Shown: positions 7,513 through 16,181 of the stretch, in pieces | How positions within the stretch are numbered: position 1 is the stretch's first letter | How the letters are laid out: each line of letters starts with the position of its first letter | NCBI RefSeq assembly: GCF_019969685.1 | Contig: NZ_JAHXYZ010000002.1 | Location: 372,001-436,000, forward strand | Source of the DNA: Microbacterium sp. EST19A | GTDB taxonomy: Bacteria; Actinomycetota; Actinomycetes; Actinomycetales; Microbacteriaceae | Reading direction: 5' to 3' | Length of the DNA: 64,000 nucleotides | Made by a program: the position numbers and the translations under genes | The notes under the pieces: model-generated | The model's database searches: none | What the model was told of the DNA's origin: nothing | Seen by the model: only the letters and a program-made list of their open reading frames with translations

Positions 7513-9612
7513 GTGACCGACGCCCCCATCGCAGACCGCCGCTCGTCCACCCGCACCCACCACGGAGACACCTTCGACGATCCGTACGAGTGGCTGCGCG
7601 CGAAGGACTCCACCGAGGTCATCGCGCATCTCGAGGCCGAGAACGCCTACACCGAGGCGGAGACCGCGCACCTCGACGCACTTCGCGAGACCCTGTTCCA
7701 GGAGATCAAGGGCAGGGTCCAGGAGACCGACCTCTCGGTGCCGACACGACGCGGCGACTGGTGGTACTACAGCCGCACCGAGGAAGGTGCGCAGTACGGC
7801 ATCCACTGCCGCGCCGCGGCTGCGCCCGACGACTGGACTCCCCCGCGCCTCGAGCCCGGTGTTCCGGTGCCCGGAGAGATCGTCCTGCTCGACGGCAACG
7901 CCGAGGCGGAGGGCCACGAGTTCTTCTCGCTCGGCGCGTTCGACACCTCGGACGACGCGACGAAGCTGCTGTGGTCGACCGACTTCGAGGGCGATGAGCT
8001 CTACACGGTGCGGGTCCGCGACCTGACGACGGGTGAGAACCTCGCCGACGAGATCCCGAACACCGGCGGTGCGTTCTTCACGCCCGACGGGACCGGGATC
8101 CTCTACACGACCCGCGACGAGGCCTGGCGGCCCGACACCCTGTGGCTGCATCGCCTCGGCACCCCCGTCGCCGACGACGTCACGCTGTTCCACGAGCCCG
8201 ATGAGAAGTTCTGGCTCGGCGCCGGCATCACGCGCAGTCGTCGCTACCTGGTGATCGGCGTCGGTTCGAGCATCACGAGCGAGGAATACCTCGTCGACCT
8301 GACGGGCGAGCTCACCGCCGAGCCCCGCGTCGTCTGGCCCCGCCGCGAGGGCGTCGAGTACTCGATCGAGCACGCCGTCGTCGATGGCGAGGACCGTCTG
8401 CTGATACTGCACAACGACGACGCCCTCGATTTCGAGCTCGTGTCGGTGGCGGCATCCGACCCGCAGGGCGCGCGTCATGTGATCCTGGCGCACGAGCCCG
8501 GCCGACGCCTTCTCGGGACCGACGCCTTCCGCGACTTCGCGACCGTCGAGTACCGCAGCGAGGGCTTGGAGCGCGTCGGGCTGCTCGACTACGCCACCGA
8601 TGCCGTGGAGGAGATCTCCTTCGACGAGCCGCTGTACTCCGCCGGAGTCAGTGGCAACCCCGAATGGCACTCGCCCTACCTGCGGTTGGGATACACGTCG
8701 TTCGTGACTCCGGGAACGGTGTACGAGCTCGACCTCGCCTCGCGCGAGCTGCTCCTGCGCAAGCAGGTCACCGTCCTCGGCGGCTACGACCCGAAGGAGT
8801 ACGGCCAGCGCCGGGAATGGGCCCGCGCGTCCGACGGCACGCAGGTGCCGATCTCGCTCGTCTGGAAGCGCTCGTTCGGCGACCCCGGAGTGGAACCGCG
8901 ACCTGTGCACCTGTACGGATACGGCTCCTACGAGCACTCGATCGATCCTGGCTTCTCCGTCGCACGCCTGTCGGAACTCGACCGCGGCGTCGTCTTCGCG
9001 GTCGCGCATGTACGCGGCGGCGGCGAGATGGGACGCCAGTGGTACGAAGAGGGCAAGCTGCTGCACAAGCGCAACACCTTCACCGACTTCGTCTCCTGCG
9101 GCGAGCATCTGGTGTCTTCCGGCGTGACCACGCCGAAGCAGCTGGTCGCGGAGGGCGGGAGCGCCGGTGGGCTGCTGATGGGAGCGGTCGCGAATCTCGC
9201 GCCGGAGCTGTTCGCCGGCATCCTCGCGGCGGTGCCGTTCGTCGACGCGCTGACGACGATCCTCGACCCGTCCCTCCCGCTGACCGTGGTCGAGTGGGAC
9301 GAGTGGGGCGACCCGCTGCACGACGCCGACGTCTACGCGTACATGAAGTCCTACACGCCGTACGAGAACGTGCGCGAGGGCGTCGCGTACCCCCGCATCC
9401 TCGCGATGACGTCGCTCAACGACAGCCGCGTGCTGTACGTGGAGCCCGCGAAGTGGGTCGCACGGCTGCGCGAGGCCGGAGCGTCCGACGTGCTCCTGAA
9501 GTGCGAGATGGTCGCCGGCCACGGCGGGGTCAGCGGACGCTACAACTCCTGGAAGGAGCGCGCGTTCGAACTCGCGTGGCTTCTCGACACGCTCGGTCTC
9601 GCGGAGGCGTGA
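7513..9612 (+). CDS. ptrB: oligopeptidase B, S9 serine peptidase
   Basis: The 699-residue cytosolic peptidase cleaves short peptides, typically after Arg/Lys. The N-terminus TFDDPYEWLRAKDS is the S9 family start, followed by a seven-bladed propeller (about 70-410) and the alpha/beta-hydrolase domain. The catalytic triad is placed at Ser550 (GGSAGG), Asp637 (LNDSRV) and His670 (GHGGVSGR), with YGSYEHSIDP ahead of it as in oligopeptidase B. Initiation at GTG 7513 is supported by a TAGCGT box. Its last five codons and stop lie inside a 29-base sequence that is repeated perfectly 1157 bases downstream, beyond a DUF559 gene. Confidence 0.93.
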   Translation: MTDAPIADRRSSTRTHHGDTFDDPYEWLRAKDSTEVIAHLEAENAYTEAETAHLDALRETLFQEIKGRVQETDLSVPTRRGDWWYYSRTEEGAQYGIHCRAAAAPDDWTPPRLEPGVPVPGEIVLLDGNAEAEGHEFFSLGAFDTSDDATKLLWSTDFEGDELYTVRVRDLTTGENLADEIPNTGGAFFTPDGTGILYTTRDEAWRPDTLWLHRLGTPVADDVTLFHEPDEKFWLGAGITRSRRYLVIGVGSSITSEEYLVDLTGELTAEPRVVWPRREGVEYSIEHAVVDGEDRLLILHNDDALDFELVSVAASDPQGARHVILAHEPGRRLLGTDAFRDFATVEYRSEGLERVGLLDYATDAVEEISFDEPLYSAGVSGNPEWHSPYLRLGYTSFVTPGTVYELDLASRELLLRKQVTVLGGYDPKEYGQRREWARASDGTQVPISLVWKRSFGDPGVEPRPVHLYGYGSYEHSIDPGFSVARLSELDRGVVFAVAHVRGGGEMGRQWYEEGKLLHKRNTFTDFVSCGEHLVSSGVTTPKQLVAEGGSAGGLLMGAVANLAPELFAGILAAVPFVDALTTILDPSLPLTVVEWDEWGDPLHDADVYAYMKSYTPYENVREGVAYPRILAMTSLNDSRVLYVEPAKWVARLREAGASDVLLKCEMVAGHGGVSGRYNSWKERAFELAWLLDTLGLAEA

Positions 9613-9624
9613 TCCGGGCCGAGC
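9596..9624 (+). repeat. 29-base direct repeat, left copy (ptrB 3' end)
   Basis: This copy spans the end of ptrB and its stop. It is identical over 29 bases to 10753-10781, which abuts the pfkA stop. The pair brackets the DUF559 unit. Confidence 0.9.
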
Positions 9625-9633
9625 GCTCAGGGG

Positions 9634-9716
9634 CACGCGGGATCAGGCAGACGCGCGGAATCAGGCAGATCGTCGACCGATTGGCCTGATTCCGCGTGAT
9701 CGCCTGATTCCACGTC
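9634..9716 (+). repeat. 83-base double-hairpin repeat, copy 1
   Basis: Two tandem left arms (9634-9648, 9652-9666; core GGAATCAGGC) and two tandem right arms (9684-9698, 9702-9716; core GCCTGATTCC), each with an 18-base period, surround a 17-base centre containing GTCGACC. The whole can fold as one long or two nested stems. It matches copy 2 at 75 of 83 positions. Confidence 0.9.
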
Positions 9717-9762
9717 ACGCACTGTCGCTGCACGGAAGGACAGGAGGGCCGTCTATCCCCCG

Positions 9763-10665
9763 ATGGTGAGCCCCGGGGAACACGGGATGGGCCCAACGCC
9801 GCACACTTGTCCCGTGCAGAAGACGACTGTCGAAGACTGGGTGCGTCAGAGCGGCGGAGCGGTCCATGTCTCCCAGCTTCGAACGGCCGGTTTCACCGAG
9901 CACAGGGTGCGCTGCGCGGTTCAGGCAGGGCTGCTCCGTCGCGTCCGGCGCTCCTGGCTCGTCACCGTCGACTGCGACAGACGTCGGGTGCTGGCGGCGT
10001 CCGTCGGCGGGCGCGCCACGTGCGCGAGTGCAGCGGGCCTGCTCGGGCTCTGGGATGTCGAGACGGATGCCGTGCACGTCGCGCTTCCACACACCGCTTC
10101 CCGGTTCGACGCCGCAGGCATCCGGATCCACCGTGGTCGCGGTCCGGTCCCGGTGCATCCCCGGTCGGCCGAGGAACCGGTCCTCAACGTGCTCTTCCAC
10201 GTCGCTCGCTGCCTTCCGGCGCCCGACGCGCTGGCGGTGTGGGAATCGGCGGTTCAACGGGATGTCGTGGATCTCGACGAGCTCGAGCGCGTCAACTGGC
10301 GCTCTACTGCGGCCGCGCAGATCGCGTCCCTGGTAGGCACCAGATCGGACTCCGGCCCGGAGACCGTATTCGTCGAGCGGATGCGGGCGATCGGCGTCGC
10401 CGTCCGTCAACAGGTCTGGATCGACGGGCACCCGCTGGACGGTCTGATCGGCGATCGTCTCGGCGTGCAGATCGACGGGTACGCGCATCACAGCGCCGCC
10501 AAGGATCGCCGTCGTGATCTGCGAGCGGACGCACGACTCGTCCTGCGCGGCTACACCATCTTGCGGTTCGACTATCACCAGTTGATGCGCGACCGTACGC
10601 ATGTCGAGCACACCGTTCGCACGGCGATGGCACAGGGCCTGCACCACATCCGATCGCGCCGATGA
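9763..10665 (+). CDS. AbiEi-type HTH plus DUF559 endonuclease-like protein
   Basis: The open frame is 300 residues from ATG 9763; a GTG at 9814 gives 283 residues and leaves a more family-like N-terminus. Neither start has a clear ribosome site. Residues about 20-70 form a winged-helix domain like those of AbiEi antitoxins (GGAVHVSQLRTAGFTEHRV). The C-terminal 100 residues are DUF559, a PD-(D/E)XK/Vsr-like fold, seen in GDRLGVQIDGYAHH, the basic RRRDLRADA helix and LRGYTILRF. Such proteins are abundant and scattered in Microbacteriaceae with unproven function; nuclease activity is only inferred. No AbiEii toxin is adjacent. It is bracketed by double-hairpin repeats and by a duplicated ptrB end, unlike anything else in the window. 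Confidence 0.75.
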   Translation: MVSPGEHGMGPTPHTCPVQKTTVEDWVRQSGGAVHVSQLRTAGFTEHRVRCAVQAGLLRRVRRSWLVTVDCDRRRVLAASVGGRATCASAAGLLGLWDVETDAVHVALPHTASRFDAAGIRIHRGRGPVPVHPRSAEEPVLNVLFHVARCLPAPDALAVWESAVQRDVVDLDELERVNWRSTAAAQIASLVGTRSDSGPETVFVERMRAIGVAVRQQVWIDGHPLDGLIGDRLGVQIDGYAHHSAAKDRRRDLRADARLVLRGYTILRFDYHQLMRDRTHVEHTVRTAMAQGLHHIRSRR

Positions 10666-10670
10666 GGCAG

Positions 10671-10753
10671 CACGCGGAATCAGGCAGACGCGCGGAATCA
10701 GGCAGGTTGTCGACCGATCGGCCTGATTCCGCGTGATCGCCTGATCCGGCGTG
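10671..10753 (+). repeat. 83-base double-hairpin repeat, copy 2
   Basis: It begins six bases after the DUF559 stop. Arms lie at 10671-10685, 10689-10703, 10721-10735 and 10739-10753, with the same 18-base period and the same orientation as copy 1. Its last base is the first base of the right 29-base direct repeat. Confidence 0.9.
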
Positions 10754-10781
10754 TCTCGCGGAGGCGTGATCCGGGCCGAGC
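10753..10781 (+). repeat. 29-base direct repeat, right copy
   Basis: It is identical to 9596-9624, although here it is non-coding: a copy of the ptrB 3' end and stop just ahead of the pfkA stop. It probably marks the original ptrB-pfkA junction. Confidence 0.9.
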
Positions 10782-10785
10782 CCGC

Positions 10786-11814
10786 TCAGCCGAAGAGCGC
10801 CGCGGCCTCGTCGTAGCGGTAGCGCGGCACCGTGTTGAGCTCGCCGAGAGCGTCGGCGAACGGGACGCGCACGATGTCGGTGCCGTGCATGGCCACCATC
10901 TGCCCCCAGGCGCCCTCGACGATCGCGTCGGCGGCGTGCAGCCCGAGGCGCGTCGCGAGGACGCGGTCGAAGGCCGACGGCGAACCGCCGCGCTGGATGT
11001 GGCCGAGGATGGTGGCGCGCGTCTCGATGCCGGTGATGCGCTCGATGGCGGGGGCGATCTGGTCGCCGATGCCGCCCAGACGCGGTCGGTTGAACGCGTC
11101 GAGGCCCTTGTCGCTGTACGCCTCGTCCATGCCGAGGAGCTTGAAGCCCTCGGAGACGACGACCAGCGGTGCGCGACCTCGATCGTGCGCGCTCGTGACG
11201 AGGGCGGTGATGTCGTCGATCGACATGGGCACCTCGGGGATGCAGATGACGTGTGCACCGGCGGCCATACCGGCGTGCAGCGCGATCCAGCCCACGTGGC
11301 GGCCCATGACCTCGGCCACCATGCAGCGCTGGTGCGAATCGCCGGTGGTGCGCAGCCGGTCCATGGCGTCGGTCGCGATGTTCACGGCCGTGTCGAAGCC
11401 GAACGAGTAGTCCGTGGCCTGGAGGTCGTTGTCGATCGTCTTGGGGACGCCGATCACCTTGATGCCGTCCTTCGACAACCGGTCGGCAGCCGCGAGCGTG
11501 CCTTCGCCGCCGATCGCGATGATGCCGTCGATCTTGTGCCCGTACAGGGTCTTGGCGATGTTCTCCGCTCCCCCGCGCTCCCCTTCGTAGGGGTTGGTGC
11601 GGCTGGTCCCGAGGATCGTGCCGCCGACCTTCGACAGTCCCTTGACCTCGTGTCGCGTGAGCGGCATGAAGTCGCCGTCGACGAGACCGCGCCATCCGTC
11701 GCGGATGCCGACGAACTCCAGATCGTACGTGGTGGTGCCCTTGAGCACGATGCCGCGGATGACCGCGTTGAGGCCGGGGCAGTCGCCGCCGCTCGTCAGG
11801 ATGCCGATCTTCAT
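10786..11814 (-). CDS. pfkA: 6-phosphofructokinase
   Basis: A 342-residue cytosolic glycolytic enzyme phosphorylating fructose 6-phosphate. Family blocks are GGDCPG (residues 9-14), GGEGTL (102-107), PKTIDND (124-130), MGRHVGW and QRGGSPSAFDR. At the two phosphoryl-donor positions it has Gly105, which is typical of ATP enzymes, and Lys125, seen in pyrophosphate enzymes and in actinobacterial ATP enzymes such as that of Streptomyces. ATP is therefore the likely donor. The ATG at 11814 has AAGG upstream. The gene stands alone and converges on ptrB, with the DUF559 unit in between. Confidence 0.93.
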   Translation of the reverse strand: MKIGILTSGGDCPGLNAVIRGIVLKGTTTYDLEFVGIRDGWRGLVDGDFMPLTRHEVKGLSKVGGTILGTSRTNPYEGERGGAENIAKTLYGHKIDGIIAIGGEGTLAAADRLSKDGIKVIGVPKTIDNDLQATDYSFGFDTAVNIATDAMDRLRTTGDSHQRCMVAEVMGRHVGWIALHAGMAAGAHVICIPEVPMSIDDITALVTSAHDRGRAPLVVVSEGFKLLGMDEAYSDKGLDAFNRPRLGGIGDQIAPAIERITGIETRATILGHIQRGGSPSAFDRVLATRLGLHAADAIVEGAWGQMVAMHGTDIVRVPFADALGELNTVPRYRYDEAAALFG

Positions 11815-12015
11815 GCTGGTGCCTTCAGACGTTCGGTGAAAGGGGGAATGGCGACGCTGCCTGCGATCGACACTAGCGCCCCGGCGCGGTCAGGCGCCAT
11901 TCGGCGGAGATGAAAACCCGCGATCTTGACACGCGTGAGACCCAGCATCCGAGATCTTCACGACGGAACGCGACCGAAGCCGGAATTCCGCGTTAAGAAC
12001 CGACGTTCTTCACCC

Positions 12016-14157
12016 TTATGCGGCGCCGAGCGCCTGCCGCAGCAGATGCATCAGCGCGGCCAGCTGCACCGGCTCCGCGGCGGTGTCGTCGATCGCCTCG
12101 CCGTCGAGCGCACGGGCAGCGAGCCCCTGCTTCTGGTCGATGAGCTCGGCGATCTTCGTGTCGATCGTGTGCGCGGCGATGATCCGCCATGCCGTGACCG
12201 GCTCGTCCTGACCGATGCGGTGCACGCGGTCGATCGCCTGCGTCTGCTCGGCCGCCGTCCACGACAGCTCGGCCAGCACGACGTTCGACGCCGCCTGCAT
12301 GTTGAGACCGACGCCTGCCGCGGTGAGAGAGCAGACCGCGATGCCGACCTCGGGATCGCCGTTGAAGTCGTCGATCGCCTGCTGGCGCACCGTCGAGGTC
12401 TGGTCGCCTCGGATCGAGACCGAGCGGATGCCGGCGGCGGCGAAGTGCGCCTCCGCCTGATCCATCACGTCGATGTGCTTCGCGAAGAACACGACCTTGC
12501 CGACCGACCGCTGCAGCTGAGCGGCGTAGTCGGCGGCCAGCTGGGCCTTCGCCTGGCCGATGCGACGGACCATGGTGAAGACGTTGTCTCCCCCGGTGCC
12601 TGCGGCCTTCGACTCCTCGAGCTCGTTCTGCGCGACGAGACGCACGATGTCCTCGTCGATCTCTCCGGGCGCGAGGCCGCGGTCGCCGCGGGCCTCGATG
12701 ATCCGGCGGTACCGTGCGGCGAGCCGCTCCCCCAGTTCGCGTTCGGCCTGACGGATGCTGCGCCCGAACTCGTCGTCGAGCTGCACCGGCAGGTCGGCGA
12801 TCAGCTTGTCCGGGAGGTCGGCCGCGACGTCCTTCTTCTTGCGGCGGACGATGCCCATGGAGATCACGGCATCCCGCGCCTCCGGGTAGAACGCCTTGTC
12901 GGCGGGGGTGAATCCGGTGGCGTCGAGCTTCTCCATCAGCTCGGGGCCGGGCTTCTCGCCGGTCGTCCAGCCGAGGAAGCGCCAGATCGCGTCGAAGTCC
13001 TCGACGTCGTTGATCAGCGGCGTTCCGGTGAGGGCGAGCATCAGAGGGTCGCCGCCCGGCGTGCGCTCCCGAACCCGAGAGGCGAGGGAAAGCACGTTCT
13101 GCGACCGCTGCGAGGAGAGGTTCTTGATGAAGTGCGCCTCGTCGACGACCATGCCGCGGAGTCCGATCGACCCGAGCCACGACAGGTGACGGTCGAGGAT
13201 CTCGTAGTTGACGATGAAGATGTCGGCGAAGGCGTCGATGTCGGTGCCGTCGCCCTGGATGACCGTGGCACGACGCTGCGGCGTCCAGCGCTCGACCTCG
13301 CGGGCCCAGTTCATCTTCACGACGTTCGGCACGACCGCGAGAAGCGGGTACGCACCGGCGACGGATGCGGCGAGCAGCGACTGCGCCGTCTTGCCGAGGC
13401 CCGGCTCGTCGGCCAGCAGGAAGCTGCGGTGGCCGGCACGCACGGCTTCGAGGAAGCGGGACTGGTGCACCATGACCTCGAGGCCCTTGGGCGAGAGGTG
13501 ATCGTACTCCGGAGCCGGAGGCAGCTCCATCGTGGCGGCGGAACCGCCGGCGCCCGTCTCGAACGCCTTGTACAGCGGACCCATCAGCTCCCAGCCGTCG
13601 AGGCGGCGACGCGGCGTCGAGGTGCTGCGGGGCGTCAGGTCGGGGGCGAGGAACGGGTTGGCCAGCTGGCGCGACTCGACCGACGGCGGCGTGACCTGCC
13701 GCTCGGCGATGGCCGCGGGGACAGACGAGATCTGCACGGGGGCGGCATCCGCGATGATGAGCTCTTCCGGTGCCAGCTCGGCGCCGGACTCGAGCAGCCA
13801 GTCGCGGCGCATCCGCTTGGCGACCGGCGACGTCGCCTGGTCGGCCTCGAGGAGCTGGATGAGCGACGTGTCGCGTGCCGCGGTCTTCGCGAGGATGGTC
13901 GCCACGCCGTCGAGGCGCTTGAGCAGCTCCGCGCGTGCGGGATCGCCGATCTCGGCATCCGCCTTCACCCTGGCGCGCTCCTCGCGCACCAGGAAGGCGA
14001 TCACCTGGAACTTGACGCGATTCGTCGGGCCGAGCTTCCCCCGCTGCGACTTCGCCTCGATCTCGCGCACTTTGCGCGCGAGGATCGGGATGAGGGGGGC
14101 CTCGTCGTCTCGACGGGACGTCTTCTTGCGCCGCGTGGCGGTTGCCGTGGTCGGCAT
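12016..14157 (-). CDS. SNF2-family DNA/RNA helicase-like ATPase
   Basis: The product has 713 residues from ATG 14157, chosen because AGGAGGAG sits just upstream; the frame stays open 39 codons further without a better site. After a basic start (RRKKTSRRD) and a helical region (to about 230), the two RecA lobes show motif I DEPGLGKTAQS, motif II VVDEAHFIKN, motif III LTGTPLIND, and the lobe-2 SNF2 signature VHRIGQDEPVTAWR. These make it a Swi2/Snf2 translocase related to RapA or SMARCAL1-like proteins. It probably remodels protein-DNA complexes. No restriction-modification or phage-defence partner is adjacent. It reads in the same direction as ribF, 210 bases away. Confidence 0.88.
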   Translation of the reverse strand: MPTTATATRRKKTSRRDDEAPLIPILARKVREIEAKSQRGKLGPTNRVKFQVIAFLVREERARVKADAEIGDPARAELLKRLDGVATILAKTAARDTSLIQLLEADQATSPVAKRMRRDWLLESGAELAPEELIIADAAPVQISSVPAAIAERQVTPPSVESRQLANPFLAPDLTPRSTSTPRRRLDGWELMGPLYKAFETGAGGSAATMELPPAPEYDHLSPKGLEVMVHQSRFLEAVRAGHRSFLLADEPGLGKTAQSLLAASVAGAYPLLAVVPNVVKMNWAREVERWTPQRRATVIQGDGTDIDAFADIFIVNYEILDRHLSWLGSIGLRGMVVDEAHFIKNLSSQRSQNVLSLASRVRERTPGGDPLMLALTGTPLINDVEDFDAIWRFLGWTTGEKPGPELMEKLDATGFTPADKAFYPEARDAVISMGIVRRKKKDVAADLPDKLIADLPVQLDDEFGRSIRQAERELGERLAARYRRIIEARGDRGLAPGEIDEDIVRLVAQNELEESKAAGTGGDNVFTMVRRIGQAKAQLAADYAAQLQRSVGKVVFFAKHIDVMDQAEAHFAAAGIRSVSIRGDQTSTVRQQAIDDFNGDPEVGIAVCSLTAAGVGLNMQAASNVVLAELSWTAAEQTQAIDRVHRIGQDEPVTAWRIIAAHTIDTKIAELIDQKQGLAARALDGEAIDDTAAEPVQLAALMHLLRQALGAA

Positions 14158-14327
14158 GCTCCTCCTGAGCGTGAAGGCTCCGGCATCCTCATGAAGCCGC
14201 GAGCCGTTCTCGATGTCCGCGTGTGGCGTGAGCCAGGACCGTACGAACAGTGATTCCGGTTCCCTCCGATGCACGCCGTACGCGTGAGGATCGGTGAGAA
14301 CCTCTGTCCAGTCTATGCCATCCCGCC

Positions 14328-14356
14328 GCGACGACGGAGACTTTCCTCGTCGTCGC
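14328..14356 (-). terminator. hairpin after ribF
   Basis: A 9-bp stem (14328-14336 with 14348-14356) lies just past the ribF stop. The rest of the 210-base space between ribF and the helicase gene shows no gene. Confidence 0.45.
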
Positions 14357-14367
14357 GCGTCATGGAG

Positions 14368-15321
14368 TCAGTCTGCGACGTCGGCGAGCACACGCCGCGC
14401 ATCGGCGACGTCGACGCCGATCTGCTCCGACAGCTTCTCGATGCCCTCGTACGCGACCATGCCGCGCAGTCGCTCGACGAACTCCACCGACACGTCGTGA
14501 CCGTAGAGGTCGAGTCCGGTCTCGTCGAGCACATGCGCCTCGACCTGGCGCTCGAGAACGTCGTCGAAGGTCGGGTTGGTGCCGACCGAGATGGCCGACG
14601 GATGCCGGATGCCGGTGTCGTGGTCGACGAGCCATCCGGCGTACACGCCGTCGGCCGGAACGAACGCGTCGACGATCGTCGAGAGGTTCGCGGTGGGGAA
14701 TCCGAGCTCCCTGCCGCGCTTGAGGCCGTGCACGACCACGCCCCGCACATCGGGGTTCCGGCCCAGGACGCGGGCGGCCTCGGCGACATCACCGGCGACG
14801 AGCAGCTCACGGATCCACGTGGAGGAGACACGACGTGGCGAGCCCGGCAGGAACACGTCATCGACGACCTCGACGGTGAAGCCGTGCAGCGGCCCCAGCT
14901 CTCGGAGCAGCGCAGGCGTCCCCGCCCCGCCGCGGCCGAACCGGAAGTCCTGCCCGACGAGCACCTCGGAGACCTTGAGCGCGTTCACGAGGATGTCGAC
15001 CACGAAGTCCTCGGCGCTGCGCGCGGCGAGCTCTTCGTCGAAGGTGAGCACGAGCGTCGCGTCGAGACCGAGCTCGCCGAGGAGCTCCAGCTTGCGCTCG
15101 ACCGTCACCACGTTCTCCGGGCAGCGGTCTGGGCGCAGGACGGCCAGGGGGTTCCGGTCGAAGGTCACCGCGACCGACCGGCTTCCCGACGCGGCGGCGG
15201 CCTCGTTCAGTCGCTCGATGACGGCACGATGCCCGGCGTGGACGCCGTCGAACTTGCCGATGGCGACCGCACTGGGACCGAAGTCGTCCGGCACCTCGGC
15301 GGGGCTGCGGAAGACGATCAC
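14368..15321 (-). CDS. ribF: bifunctional riboflavin kinase / FAD synthetase
   Basis: The 317-residue enzyme converts riboflavin to FMN and then FAD. Translation starts at GTG 15321, which overlaps the stop of the upstream membrane-protein gene (GTGA), and the usual N-terminal strand VIVFRS follows directly. The adenylyltransferase domain (1-180) has AIGKFDGVHAGH and the later STWIRELL; the C-terminal kinase domain (about 185-310) has GRELGFPTANL and VSVEFVERLRGM. The position behind truB is the usual actinobacterial one. Longer in-frame starts exist but would add an unrelated basic leader. Confidence 0.93.
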   Translation of the reverse strand: MIVFRSPAEVPDDFGPSAVAIGKFDGVHAGHRAVIERLNEAAAASGSRSVAVTFDRNPLAVLRPDRCPENVVTVERKLELLGELGLDATLVLTFDEELAARSAEDFVVDILVNALKVSEVLVGQDFRFGRGGAGTPALLRELGPLHGFTVEVVDDVFLPGSPRRVSSTWIRELLVAGDVAEAARVLGRNPDVRGVVVHGLKRGRELGFPTANLSTIVDAFVPADGVYAGWLVDHDTGIRHPSAISVGTNPTFDDVLERQVEAHVLDETGLDLYGHDVSVEFVERLRGMVAYEGIEKLSEQIGVDVADARRVLADVAD

Positions 15322-15755
15322 GCGTCGACTCCGAGAGGAACGGGGGCGCGCGACGGCCGGTGCGTGCGAAGCCACCAGATGCCGAAGACCGGGAGCACCA
15401 GAGGGATGAAGAGGTAGCCGCGGCCGAACAGGGACCACACGGTCTCATGCTGGAACAGCGCGGGCAGAACGATGCTGAGCAGACCCACGACGATCACGCC
15501 GGTGAGCTCGAAGACGATCGCGATCCAGGCGACCGTGTACCACCCGCGGCGGCGAGAGAGCACGAGCGCGAGAGTGGCCAGGATGTACACCACGGCGGCG
15601 AGTGCCGAGAGCGAGTACGCGAGCGGCGCCTCCTCGAACCGGCGGACGATCTGCACGAAGCTGCGCCCCGTGGCGGCCAGCGCCATGACGGCGTAGACGA
15701 TCACGAGGACGCGACCGATTCCGGTCATCCGAGTGGAGGGGGTGGTGGTGCTCAT
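15318..15755 (-). CDS. four-helix membrane protein between truB and ribF
   Basis: The product has 145 residues from ATG 15755; an in-frame ATG at 15767 would add four. Four hydrophobic segments (about 14-32, 46-64, 74-100, 112-130) with no soluble domain fill the protein. I recognise no family. The stop overlaps the ribF start by four bases, so the two should be co-translated. TAAGAT overlaps the more upstream ATG and could be a promoter element. Function unknown. Confidence 0.7.
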   Translation of the reverse strand: MSTTTPSTRMTGIGRVLVIVYAVMALAATGRSFVQIVRRFEEAPLAYSLSALAAVVYILATLALVLSRRRGWYTVAWIAIVFELTGVIVVGLLSIVLPALFQHETVWSLFGRGYLFIPLVLPVFGIWWLRTHRPSRAPVPLGVDA

Positions 15756-15812
15756 AGCGCATTCCATCTTAGAGCCGCGCGCGGGCGCCGGACTCCGCGT
15801 GCACTTCCGGCG

Positions 15813-16181
15813 TCACGCGATCTGGACGGTCCAGATGACCTGCATGCGCCACAGCATGATCGCGATGGCGAGGGCGGCGACGCCGAGGATCACCGTGCTC
15901 CACCGGCTGCGCTCCATCAGCGCCCACAGCACGGCGCCGACCGGGAGCAGCGCCGCCGACACGAGGTAGACCCAGAACTCGAGGAGATCGCCCGTGGGCG
16001 GATTCCCCGTGAGCGGCGCGACGATCGCCACGACGATCTGCACGACGAGCAGTGCCTCGACGAGTGCGAGAGCACCGACGCTGAAGTCGCTCGGTCGGCG
16101 GCCCACGAATCCGGCGACGAGGCAGAACACCCCTGCCGCCACCGCCGCGACGATCTGCACGATCGTGAGCCACAGGATCAT
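15813..16181 (-). CDS. small membrane protein coupled to truB
   Basis: The product has 122 residues and four predicted membrane helices covering nearly its whole length. The ATG at 16181 overlaps the truB stop (ATGA). A similar hydrophobic protein follows, separated by 57 bases, so truB, two membrane proteins and ribF read as one transcript. I recognise no family or catalytic motif. Function unknown. Confidence 0.7.
   Translation of the reverse strand: MILWLTIVQIVAAVAAGVFCLVAGFVGRRPSDFSVGALALVEALLVVQIVVAIVAPLTGNPPTGDLLEFWVYLVSAALLPVGAVLWALMERSRWSTVILGVAALAIAIMLWRMQVIWTVQIA

Noticed and set aside
7237..9636. Long open frame on the minus strand opposite oligopeptidase B.
   Set aside because: It is antisense to a gene with a complete catalytic triad; no domain or ribosome site is seen.
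9596..10781. Reading the 29-base direct repeats as attachment sites of an integrated element.
   Set aside because: No integrase or excisionase gene is present; only one small gene lies between the repeats.
11926..11954. TTGACA on the plus strand in the 201-base space between pfkA and the helicase gene.
   Set aside because: No -10 box at a proper distance and no plus-strand gene follows. Nothing else was seen in this space.
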